DNA of 8,338 bases from CAIWXH01 sp964555675 (GTDB taxonomy: Bacteria > Chloroflexota > Chloroflexia > Chloroflexales > Chloroflexaceae), in NCBI GenBank assembly GCA_964555675.1, contig CAZKTU010000271.1:1-8338 (forward strand). The letters are read 5' to 3'. Position 1 is the first letter of the stretch. Every line of letters starts with the position of its first letter. The notes below the pieces were generated by a model. The model searched no databases, was not told where the DNA came from, and saw nothing but the letters and a program-made list of their open reading frames with translations. Positions 1-5,526 of this stretch are shown piece after piece. A program made the translations under genes and the position numbers.

Positions 1-1031
1 CTACTGCCCCGGGTGGCGGCGGTGGTGGCGGTGGCGGCGGTGGTGGCGGTGGTGGTGGCGGCGGCAGCGGCGGCTCGAACAACCCGCCCCCGGTCGTGGC
101 GCCCCCGGCGCCGCCCACGCCCGACCCGAACGCCCTGCCGACCGAGCCGCCCACGGCCGGGCCCGACACCTCGCGGCCCCAGGTGCTGCCGACCGCGGCG
201 ATCCGGCCCACCCGCGTGGTGATCACGCCGACCAATACGCCCTCGAACCTGATCCCGATCGTCGACCCCTCGGCCTCGGCCACCTCGGTCGGCACCGCCG
301 GCCCGGGCGGCGGTTCAGGCGGCACCGGCGATGTCTTCTTCCGCCTCGCCAGCGACTGGGGCGCCGTCTACCCGGGCCAGCAGGTCAACTTCACCCTGGC
401 CGTGCGCAACACCCGCTCGCCCGCCGCAGGCGGCGCGAACGACCTGCGCAACCTGGCCGTGCGCAGCGTCCTGCCCGATAACCTCGAGGTCCTGGGCGCC
501 GACGCCGACCGCGGCAGCGACCCGAACCAGAACGGCAACGAGGTCACCTACAGCCTGCCCCTGCTCCAGCCCGGCGAGGGTGTCGAGATCCTGATCGCCA
601 GCCGGGTCCGTCCCAACGTCACCGCCGGCACTATCCTGGTGACCCAGGGCCAGCTCACCTACGACGGCCTGACCCAGGGCCTCTTCTCGAACATCGTCAC
701 CGTGCAGGTGGTCGGCAACGCCCAGCAGACGGCGGCGCCCCTGCTCACCGCCACGGTCCGGCCGCCCTACCCGGGTCCGGCCACCGCGACCCCCGGCGGC
801 CCCACCGCCACCGCTGGCACAAGGATAACCCCCACCAGCGCAAGCGTGGCCACGGCCACTCGCACGCCGGGCGCCCTGGCGCCCACGCTAACGCCGATCA
901 TCGTCCAGCCGCAGCCCCCCGCCCCCCTGCCCGAGACTTCGGCTGGCGTGCCCTTCTTGGGCATCCTGCTGCTCGGTATGACCCTCTTCACCCGCACCTG
1001 GCGCTTGCACCGGGCCAAAGAGCGGCTCTAG
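1..1031 (+). CDS. Surface protein with poly-Gly tract, DUF11-like domain and LPxT-type C-terminal anchor (5' truncated)
   Basis: The reading frame is open from the first full codon at position 3 to the TAG at 1029-1031 (342 residues visible), so the true start lies upstream; the GTG at 96 is internal. Order of parts: 18 glycines in a row (12-65), a Pro/Thr-rich stretch, a beta-rich domain at about 330-716, a second Pro/Thr/Ala-rich stalk, then LPETS (927-941), a hydrophobic segment (about 948-995) and a basic tail ending RLHRAKERL. The middle domain has features of DUF11/CARDB-like repeats: a 'YPGQQVNFTLAVRNT' strand, 'LRNLAVRSVLPDNLEVL' and 'LLQPGEGVEILI'. Such domains sit in extracellular adhesins and cell-surface proteins. 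The C-terminus looks like a sortase-type sorting signal with Ser in place of the final Gly, or simply a membrane anchor. I infer a cell-surface location; the function and ligand are unknown. No sortase gene is in the window. Confidence 0.85.
   Translation, partial: TAPGGGGGGGGGGGGGGGGGGSGGSNNPPPVVAPPAPPTPDPNALPTEPPTAGPDTSRPQVLPTAAIRPTRVVITPTNTPSNLIPIVDPSASATSVGTAGPGGGSGGTGDVFFRLASDWGAVYPGQQVNFTLAVRNTRSPAAGGANDLRNLAVRSVLPDNLEVLGADADRGSDPNQNGNEVTYSLPLLQPGEGVEILIASRVRPNVTAGTILVTQGQLTYDGLTQGLFSNIVTVQVVGNAQQTAAPLLTATVRPPYPGPATATPGGPTATAGTRITPTSASVATATRTPGALAPTLTPIIVQPQPPAPLPETSAGVPFLGILLLGMTLFTRTWRLHRAKERL
12..74 (+). repeat. GGT/GGC triplet tract encoding poly-glycine
   Basis: Eighteen consecutive Gly codons (12-65), alternating GGT and GGC, are followed by Ser-Gly-Gly. 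It forms a flexible linker between the missing N-terminal part and the Pro-rich segment. The low-complexity triplets are prone to slippage and to assembly error, so the exact glycine count is less certain than the rest of the gene. Confidence 0.9.
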
Positions 1032-1068
1032 TCAACCTGCCCATTTGGGCTTGTGGGGCGGGGTTTCG

Positions 1069-1086
1069 GGGAGGGCTCGCCCTCCC
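1069..1086. repeat. Inverted repeat in convergent intergenic region
   Basis: GGGAGGGC is followed after TC by its exact complement GCCCTCCC, inside G/C-only flanks (1055-1095). It lies 37 nt after the stop of the surface protein gene and just before a longer hairpin. It could help termination, or be part of a dispersed GC-rich intergenic repeat; only the inverted repeat itself is seen. Confidence 0.5.
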
Positions 1087-1098
1087 GCCCCTCCCAAT

Positions 1099-1136
1099 AG
1101 AGCGGGGGCGCAGCACTGATGCTGCGCCCCCGCTCT
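1099..1136. terminator. Perfect 17-bp hairpin, probable bidirectional terminator
   Basis: The left arm (1099-1115, AGAGCGGGGGCGCAGCA) and right arm (1120-1136) are exactly complementary with a CTGA loop. It lies between two convergent genes, 67 nt after the plus-strand stop at 1031 and 94 nt beyond the minus-strand stop at 1231. The T-run is poor: TCTTGTC follows on the plus strand and CTATTGGG on the minus. Terminator function is therefore inferred from stem strength and position. A third inverted repeat (GGAGCC/GGCTCC, 1144-1162) follows. Confidence 0.75.
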
Positions 1137-1173
1137 TGTCATAGGAGCCAAGGCCGGGCTCCTGCTGGGTAGT

Positions 1174-1200
1174 TGGTCTTTGGTCTTTCGTCCTTGGTCG
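1174..1200. repeat. Short heptamer tandem repeat
   Basis: TGGTCTT (1174-1180) is repeated exactly at 1181-1187. A degenerate copy TCGTCCT (1188-1194) and a partial copy TGGTCG (1195-1200) follow, all in a 7-nt period. The tract is noncoding, between the terminator hairpin and the stop of the small membrane protein gene. It is pyrimidine/GT-rich, unlike the surrounding sequence. Confidence 0.6.
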
Positions 1201-1230
1201 CAACCAGACTGGCATTTCCGGACAGCTGTA

Positions 1231-1689
1231 CTAGCGACTCGCGGGCGCGGGGCGCAGGCGCGGCTGCCAGCCGTCGAGAGCCAACCAGAGCACGATCGCC
1301 AGCAGCAGCCAGTGCAGCTGGTCGCGCACGGCTACCAGCACCGCCACGGCCTGCCGCGAGGCCGGGAGGGCCTCGTAGAGGCGCTGCAGGCCGATCGCGG
1401 GGGCGTAACGCAGCTGCTCGAGGATGGCGGCCAGGCCGAGTTCGGCGCCGACGGCGCTATAGACCTGCCAGGCCACCACCAGCGAGAGGCCGATGGCGAC
1501 GGCGGTGAGCACCAGCACGAGCATGCTGTACCAGGTCTTCGGGCGCGGCGCAATGGCGAGGGCCGGCGCGCCGGGGATCAGGTTCAGGAGACGGATTGTC
1601 AGCTCAGAGGGCGCCTCCCAGCGCAGTTCGCGGCGCAGGAGGCTGTCGAGCCCATCGTCGGGGTCACGGTTCAGGGTTGGGTCGCTCAT
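1231..1689 (-). CDS. Small two-helix membrane protein, candidate anti-sigma factor
   Basis: The product is 152 residues with ATG at 1689 and TAG at 1231-1233. The N-terminal ~50 residues are soluble and partly amphipathic (LDSLLRRELRWEAPSELTIRLLNLIPG). A hydrophobic helix follows at about residues 54-77, then a polar stretch with amphipathic segments (about 81-110), and a second hydrophobic helix at about 113-139 with a basic tail. The start is well supported: GGAGGTGA precedes the ATG and overlaps the stop of the sigma factor gene, 4 nt away, so the two are almost certainly co-translated. ECF sigma genes are commonly followed by their membrane-bound anti-sigma factor, and the arrangement here fits that. 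However, the zinc anti-sigma motif (HxxxCxxC) is absent, and I see no known family signature. Anti-sigma function is therefore an inference from gene order and topology. It could instead be an unrelated membrane protein. Confidence 0.8.
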   Translation of the reverse strand: MSDPTLNRDPDDGLDSLLRRELRWEAPSELTIRLLNLIPGAPALAIAPRPKTWYSMLVLVLTAVAIGLSLVVAWQVYSAVGAELGLAAILEQLRYAPAIGLQRLYEALPASRQAVAVLVAVRDQLHWLLLAIVLWLALDGWQPRLRPAPASR

Positions 1690-1693
1690 CGTC

Positions 1694-2371
1694 TCACCTC
1701 CGGGCGCCGCCGAACATCAGTCGGAGGGGCGCTGCCCCCGGAAAGGGGCCGCGCGGGTCACGTTGGGGCTGCTGAGCCACCGCACGCGTTGCGGGCGGCT
1801 GCTCCTGGGTCTCAAGGATCGTGGCCAGGCGCTCTTTGCCGCGCCTGATATGGCTCTTCACCGTGTTGAGCGGGATGTCGAGGATCTCGGCGATATCGGT
1901 GTACTTCATGTCCTCGAAGTAGTAGAGCGTCAGGACGAGTCGATAGTGCTCTTCGAGCTGGCCGAGGGCGCGGCGCACCTGGTCGCGGATCTCGCGCGAG
2001 GCCAGCGCCTGCTCGGGGTCGGCCCAGCGGTCGTCGTCGGCCACGCCGGCCACCAGATCGGCCTCCTCCTCCTCGGGGGCGGGCGGGGCGATCGGCACCT
2101 GGCGTCCGCGGCGCCTCAGCTCGTCGCGGCACATGTTCACCACCAGCCTGTAGAGCCATGTGGTGAAACGGCTCTCGCCATTGTACTGAGGAAGCGCGCG
2201 AAACAGGCGGATAAAGGCCTCCTGGGTCAGGTCGGCCGCATCCTCGGGGTTTTTGAGCACGCTCATGGCGATGCTATAGACATAGTGCTGCTGGCCCACG
2301 ACCATCTGGGTCAGGGCCTGCGGGTCACCCTGCTGCGCCAGGGCAATCAGCTCACGCGACGGTTCTGCCAC
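1694..2371 (-). CDS. ECF-type RNA polymerase sigma factor (sigma-70 family, RpoE/SigW-like)
   Basis: I choose the GTG at 2371 (225 residues) because AGGAAAGG stands 6 nt upstream and the product then begins with the typical SRELIALAQQGDPQAL. An upstream ATG at 2464 would add 31 basic, unfamily-like residues. Sigma region 2 spans about residues 20-88, with NPEDAADLTQEAFIRLFRAL and the FTTWLYRLVVNMCRDELRRR core-binding/-10 recognition helices. A 30-residue acidic linker (EEEEADL, VADDDRWADPEQ) follows. Region 4 spans about 125-186, with the helix-turn-helix YTDIAEILDIPLNTVKSHIRRGKERL. A Gln/Pro/Arg-rich tail of about 39 residues after region 4 is longer than in minimal ECF sigmas. It should direct RNA polymerase to a dedicated set of promoters, probably envelope or stress genes. 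The following membrane protein gene is probably its regulator. Confidence 0.93.
   Translation of the reverse strand: MAEPSRELIALAQQGDPQALTQMVVGQQHYVYSIAMSVLKNPEDAADLTQEAFIRLFRALPQYNGESRFTTWLYRLVVNMCRDELRRRGRQVPIAPPAPEEEEADLVAGVADDDRWADPEQALASREIRDQVRRALGQLEEHYRLVLTLYYFEDMKYTDIAEILDIPLNTVKSHIRRGKERLATILETQEQPPATRAVAQQPQRDPRGPFPGAAPLRLMFGGARR
1695..1701 (-). promoter_or_regulatory. Ribosome binding site overlapping the sigma factor stop codon
   Basis: On the minus strand GGAGGTG lies 5 nt before the ATG at 1689. Its last two bases are the first two of the sigma gene's TGA (1694-1696). Ribosomes finishing the sigma factor end on the Shine-Dalgarno of the next gene, a layout expected to give coupled, near-stoichiometric translation. 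Confidence 0.8.
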
Positions 2372-2377
2372 CGTGCA

Positions 2378-2399
2378 CCTTTCCTGGCGCTTACGCGCC
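2378..2399 (-). promoter_or_regulatory. Ribosome binding site with adjoining hairpin before the sigma gene
   Basis: On the minus strand a perfect 5-bp stem GGCGC-GTAA-GCGCC (2386-2399) is directly followed by AGGAAAGG (2378-2385), 6 nt before the GTG start. The Shine-Dalgarno fixes the start choice. The small GNRA-type tetraloop hairpin could set the efficiency of initiation, but this is only a possibility. No clear -35/-10 pair is visible in the 172 nt between yidD and this gene. Confidence 0.5.
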
Positions 2400-2543
2400 T
2401 TCGTCGGCCTCTGCTGCCACCAGTATGGGGCCAGGCGTGCCGACGCGCATCGCTCAAGGGGCATATTGGCGGCTTCGACTTTAGTCGTAGGCTCGCCGAC
2501 ACCAGGTATGACGTGGGGCAGGGTGAAAAGGTTGCAGGGGCGC

Positions 2544-2753
2544 TTAGGGGACCGGATCGTGCCCGCCCTGAGACCAGGGGCCGCAGCGCAAGATGCGCTT
2601 GGTGGTCATCCAGCCGCCCTTGAAGAAGCCGTACTTGCTGATCGCCTCGATCCCGTACTGCGAGCACGAGGGCGTGTAGATACAGCTCGGCGGCAGCCAC
2701 GGCGAGATCGCGAGCTGGTAGAAGCGGATGAGCTTGAGGGCTAACCAGCGCAT
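2544..2753 (-). CDS. yidD: YidD, membrane protein insertion efficiency factor
   Basis: The product has 69 residues, a normal length for the family, with ATG at 2753 and TAA at 2544-2546. The whole family pattern is present: a hydrophobic/basic N-terminus (RWLALKLIRFYQLAISPWLPPSC), then YTPSCSQYGIEAISKYG, then GGWMTTKRILRCGPW and the C-terminal GGHDPVP. Conserved cysteines are at residues 23, 30 and 56. YidD is a small amphipathic protein at the inner face of the membrane that assists YidC in inserting membrane proteins. The gene starts only 8 nt after the stop of the V4R gene and has no strong Shine-Dalgarno of its own, so its translation probably depends on that gene. It is usually found with rpmH, rnpA and yidC; none of those is here. 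Confidence 0.95.
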   Translation of the reverse strand: MRWLALKLIRFYQLAISPWLPPSCIYTPSCSQYGIEAISKYGFFKGGWMTTKRILRCGPWSQGGHDPVP

Positions 2754-2761
2754 GTCGTCGA

Positions 2762-3397
2762 CTACTCGAGGGGCTCTTTGCCGATATTGAAGCTGCACGA
2801 CGGCGAGCCCTGGGCCATACATGTGCACTGCTCGACGGCGAAGCGGCGGCCGCCCGAGACCCAGGCGGTGGCCTCTTCGATAATGCCGCGGGCAATGTAG
2901 AAGACCGGGCCCGGGTCGGGGCGGGTGATGCAGTTCGAGCACCGGGTGATATGGTAGACGAACTGGCCGCGCTCCTCCTCGACGTGGCTCGACTGGTCGC
3001 TGAAGCGGTCGAAGGTCTGGGCCGTGGCATTGAGCGCGATCTTCAGCTTCATCGTGATCGGCATCAGCTTCAGCGCCAGGTCGGCCATGCCGAGCAGGGG
3101 GCCAAACTCTTTGAGGCCGAGGGTGAAGGCCACACGCCCGGCGCGCAGCTCGAGGCCGCGGGCGCCGCGGGGGCCGTACATGGTGCCCAGGGCCACAGAG
3201 TAGGCCGAGATCGCCTCGAAGGGGAACTCGCGCTTGAGATCGTTGGGGGGGTAAGCGTCGAGGTACTGCTGCAGGTCGGCCAGCCGGAGCAAGGCCTTCA
3301 CGCCATTCTGGCCCATCACCTCCTCAAGAGACAGGAAGCAAAGACGACCGATCTTATTAGGATAGTGCAGGCCGCGGAAGGCTTCTACTGAGGTCAT
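2762..3397 (-). CDS. V4R (4-vinyl reductase-like) domain protein
   Basis: The product has 211 residues, with ATG at 3397 and an AAGGAG Shine-Dalgarno (3409-3414) about 11 nt upstream. The C-terminal half carries the V4R hallmark: a C-x2-C pair (Cys153, Cys156) in HITRCSNC, then FYIARGIIEEATAWV, and a closing CTCMAQGSPSCSFNIG (Cys191, Cys193, Cys201). V4R domains bind small hydrophobic ligands. Family members include BchJ (once proposed as a bacteriochlorophyll 4-vinyl reductase), TRAPP Bet3-like proteins and ligand-sensing parts of transcription regulators. The N-terminal 100 residues have no DNA-binding or enzyme motif I recognise, and resemble the N-terminal part of stand-alone V4R proteins. 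I see no other pigment gene nearby, so a role in photosynthesis is not supported by context. A ligand-binding or metal-binding role is the safe statement. Confidence 0.8.
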   Translation of the reverse strand: MTSVEAFRGLHYPNKIGRLCFLSLEEVMGQNGVKALLRLADLQQYLDAYPPNDLKREFPFEAISAYSVALGTMYGPRGARGLELRAGRVAFTLGLKEFGPLLGMADLALKLMPITMKLKIALNATAQTFDRFSDQSSHVEEERGQFVYHITRCSNCITRPDPGPVFYIARGIIEEATAWVSGGRRFAVEQCTCMAQGSPSCSFNIGKEPLE

Positions 3398-3460
3398 GGG
3401 CTCTCTGGCTCCTTAAACAGCTAAGCAGAGAACGGCAGAGGTGACGCTGCAATGCTCCAT

Positions 3461-3469
3461 ACTATACCA
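3461..3469 (-). promoter_or_regulatory. Extended -10 promoter element for the V4R-yidD genes
   Basis: The minus strand reads TGGTATAGT here, an extended -10 (TGn plus a 5/6 match to TATAAT). It lies in a locally AT-richer stretch 63 nt before the V4R start codon, after the moaB stop. No good -35 is visible at 16-18 nt, which is acceptable for extended -10 promoters. It suggests that V4R-yidD is transcribed separately from moaB. Confidence 0.5.
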
Positions 3470-3472
3470 GAA

Positions 3473-3489
3473 AAGCGTTACCACCGCTT
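3473..3489 (-). terminator. Weak hairpin and T-run after moaB
   Basis: On the minus strand AAGCG pairs with CGCTT across a 7-nt loop, running into a short T-run (CGCTTTTC), at the moaB stop codon. The stem is only 5 bp and A/T-containing, so it is at best a weak terminator. Confidence 0.25.
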
Positions 3490-4004
3490 CACGACCGCAG
3501 CGTCTCCCAGACGAGGTGATCGACCTGCGGAATGATAAGCTTTTCGAGGGCCAGCCTTACGGCGGCGGTCGATCCGGGCAGGCAAAAGAGCAGGGTGCCG
3601 CCAAAGACTCCGGCCGTCGCCCGCGAGAGCATGGCCGCCGGGCCAATCTCCTGGTACGAGAGCATGCGGAACAATTCACCGAAGCCGGGGAGGCGTTTTT
3701 CGAGGATGGCGTCGAGGGCCTCGACCGTGCTGTCGCGGCGAGCGATGCCGGTGCCGCCATTGGTGATCACCAATTTGCAGCCGCCTTCGGCGAAGGTCCG
3801 CACCAGGGCAACGATCTCGCCTGGCTCGTCGCGAACTACGGTATATCTTACCACATCATGGCCGGCCTGAGTGAGCGCAGCGCGGATCGCGGCGCCGCTA
3901 GTGTCAGTCTCAGGGGTGCGGCTATCGCTGATGGTGAGGATGCCGCACGCGATCGGGCCCGGACCTTCGGCCCGGGCCCGCTGCTCGTGTTCCTGGTGTC
4001 CCAT
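3489..4004 (-). CDS. moaB: MoaB/Mog-family molybdenum cofactor biosynthesis protein
   Basis: The product has 171 residues, with ATG at 4004 and GAGG five bases before it. It is a complete MoCF-binding (MogA/MoaB) domain: CGILTISDSRT with the conserved SDS at the N-terminus, the nucleotide-binding KLVITNGGTGIARRDST loop (TNGGTG at 81-86, Asp91), LPGFGELFRMLSYQEIGPAAMLSRATAG (107-132) and LFCLPGSTAAVRLALEKLIIPQ near the end. Members adenylylate molybdopterin before molybdenum insertion (Mog, archaeal-type MoaB); some MoaB proteins, including the E. coli one, lack proven activity. The first ~15 residues are polar and outside the domain. Neighbours are unrelated: no moaA, moaC, moaE or moeA is in the window. 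It lies 48 nt after the VWA gene and may be co-transcribed with it. Confidence 0.92.
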   Translation of the reverse strand: MGHQEHEQRARAEGPGPIACGILTISDSRTPETDTSGAAIRAALTQAGHDVVRYTVVRDEPGEIVALVRTFAEGGCKLVITNGGTGIARRDSTVEALDAILEKRLPGFGELFRMLSYQEIGPAAMLSRATAGVFGGTLLFCLPGSTAAVRLALEKLIIPQVDHLVWETLRS

Positions 4005-4052
4005 TGGGGCCTCGCTAGCATAGGCTGCTGTCGGGCCCCGATTCTACCACAC

Positions 4053-5435
4053 CTAGCGCGCGCCGACGGCGGCGGCCAGCTCGCGCTCGACGATGCTCAC
4101 GATCAGGTCGTCGAGCCGCTCGACGGTGTAGGCCTGCGCGCCCGCCTCGAGGGTGGTGCTCTCGCCGGGCGCCCCGCCGCTCTCGCCCTGCTGGTAGGTC
4201 AGGAAGACGAAGCCGCCCATGGTCTGCTGGGCCAGCTGCCGAAAGACGTACTCGGCCTGGGGATCGGTGTTGCTGGCGGCGATGGGGTAGATCTTCACGC
4301 CGCGGGCCAGGGCCTCGCGCGCCCCGTCGAGATAGCTGAACTGGGCCACCCCTGGCACGTGGGGCCCGGCGTCGGCCACCAGGAAGGCCAGGCGCACCGC
4401 CGGCTCGTCGCGCCAGCCCGCCCGCACCACGCCGTCGTAGAGGGCCTCGTCGAGGGCCTCGGGGGTGTCGCCGCCGCCATCGGCCCGCTGGGCCTGCAGC
4501 TGCTCGCGGAAGCTCGCCAGGTCGGTCGTGAACTCGAAGGGGCGGGTCACATACTCGTCGCCCGCGTCGCGATAGGCCACCAGGCTGTAGCGAATCTCCG
4601 GCCGCGGCGAGAAGCCGTCGATGCGCTCGGCGATGCTGTCGATGGTCTCCTGGATGCGCCCGAGCTCGTCGCCCATGCTGCCGGTGGTGTCGAGCAGAAA
4701 GAGCAGGTCGAGGCGCAGGGTCTCGTCCCGCTCTACCCCGCGTAGCCCGAGCTCCAGCTGCTCGCTCGCCCCGCGGACGATCACCCCCTCGGCCCGAGCC
4801 TGCCCATACTCGGCCACGACCCGAAACTCGGCGGCGTTAGCCGCATCGAACAGCCGGGGCATGAAGAGCGTCCTGCCGCCCGCGTAGGTGCGGCCGCGGA
4901 AGATGGCCCGCTCGCCGTCATAGACTGTGACGCGCGCGTCGAGCACGGGGCGCTGATCGTCGTCGATCACGCGGATCAGGTAGCGCTCGCTCACATCGGC
5001 CGCGCGCACATCGCCCCACTGGTAGGCGGCCAGATAGCTCAGGTAGTCGGCGAAGGCCGCGTTATCGTCGACCTCNNNNNNNNNNNNNNNNNNNNNNNNN
5101 NNNNNNNNNNNNNNNNNNNNNNNNNNNNNNNNNNNNNNNNNNNNNNNNNNNNNNNNNNNNNNNNNNNNNNNNNNNGCGCCGGCAGGGGCGCCCGAGGCGG
5201 CCTCGGCGGCGGGGGCGGACGTCGCGGCGGGGGCGGGCATAGACTCGCTCGCGGCCGGGGGCGGTGCAGCGCTGCCGGACACGTCGGCGGCGCTCTCGCG
5301 CTCGGGCGCTGTGGCGGCCGCCGGGGCGGCGGTGGGGGCAGAGAGCGGGGCCTGGGCGGTGGGCGCCCCGCCACACGCGCTGAGGACGCCGATCAGGACC
5401 ATGGCCAGTAGCAGAATGCTCGCTCGACGCGCCAT
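4053..5435 (-). CDS. VWA-domain lipoprotein, interrupted by assembly gap
   Basis: The start is the ATG at 5435, with GGGAGGT a few bases upstream. The N-terminus is a lipoprotein signal: MARR, a hydrophobic stretch, and lipobox LSAC with Cys21. An Ala/Pro/Ser-rich linker then runs into 100 Ns (5076-5175). After the gap come a beta domain resembling Ig/carboxypeptidase-regulatory folds (about residues 148-235 with the gap counted as 100 nt) and a von Willebrand A domain (about 241-410). MIDAS residues are present: DTTGS (Asp249, Thr251, Ser253), Thr324 in GGGDTPEAL and Asp355 in LVADAGPH. This predicts a divalent metal-binding adhesion or protein-interaction module tethered outside the membrane. 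Frame is kept across the gap only if the real length is 100 plus a multiple of 3. The stop is TAG at 4053. The total is 460 residues as written, but the true length is unknown. It follows murT by 91 nt. Confidence 0.88.
   Translation of the reverse strand: MARRASILLLAMVLIGVLSACGGAPTAQAPLSAPTAAPAAATAPERESAADVSGSAAPPPAASESMPAPAATSAPAAEAASGAPAGXXXXXXXXXXXXXXXXXXXXXXXXXXXXXXXXXXEVDDNAAFADYLSYLAAYQWGDVRAADVSERYLIRVIDDDQRPVLDARVTVYDGERAIFRGRTYAGGRTLFMPRLFDAANAAEFRVVAEYGQARAEGVIVRGASEQLELGLRGVERDETLRLDLLFLLDTTGSMGDELGRIQETIDSIAERIDGFSPRPEIRYSLVAYRDAGDEYVTRPFEFTTDLASFREQLQAQRADGGGDTPEALDEALYDGVVRAGWRDEPAVRLAFLVADAGPHVPGVAQFSYLDGAREALARGVKIYPIAASNTDPQAEYVFRQLAQQTMGGFVFLTYQQGESGGAPGESTTLEAGAQAYTVERLDDLIVSIVERELAAAVGAR
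5076..5175. other. Assembly gap (100 Ns)
   Basis: Exactly 100 Ns occupy the end of the Ala/Pro-rich linker of the VWA lipoprotein. A round 100 is a usual placeholder for a gap of unknown size. The flanks are low-complexity, GC-rich repeats (GCGGC-type), a likely reason for assembly failure. Confidence 0.97.
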
Positions 5436-5526
5436 TGGGAACCTCCCGTAGAGAATCTGGTAGCGACACGGGAGTAACGTCGCCGAGGGGCGCAGGGTTC
5501 CACCGAAAGGCGCGAACAGACTTGTC

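Noticed and set aside
12..74. Possible CRISPR-like or VNTR array
   Set aside because: It is a simple in-frame GGN triplet tract with no spacers; it encodes poly-glycine.
2372..2464. Upstream ATG start for the sigma factor at 2464
   Set aside because: It would add 31 residues unlike the family and leave the good Shine-Dalgarno at 2378-2385 unexplained; the GTG at 2371 fits better.
1493..2623. Plus-strand open frame of 376 codons opposite the sigma factor and yidD
   Set aside because: It is antisense to two clear family members, and its start lies inside a third minus-strand gene. Low stop-codon frequency at high GC explains it.
2754..2942. N-terminal extension of yidD to 2942
   Set aside because: It overlaps the V4R coding region in another frame and adds 63 residues to a family whose members are about 70 residues long.
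4031..4041. TCGGG-C-CCCGA palindrome between the VWA gene and moaB
   Set aside because: It has a one-base centre, so it cannot form a hairpin as written, and no T-run follows. An 11-bp palindrome is not remarkable at this GC content.
3441..4745. Long plus-strand open frame (434 codons) opposite moaB and the VWA gene
   Set aside because: It crosses two well-supported minus-strand genes and an intergenic gap, and its product has no recognisable domain. It is a GC-rich antisense shadow.
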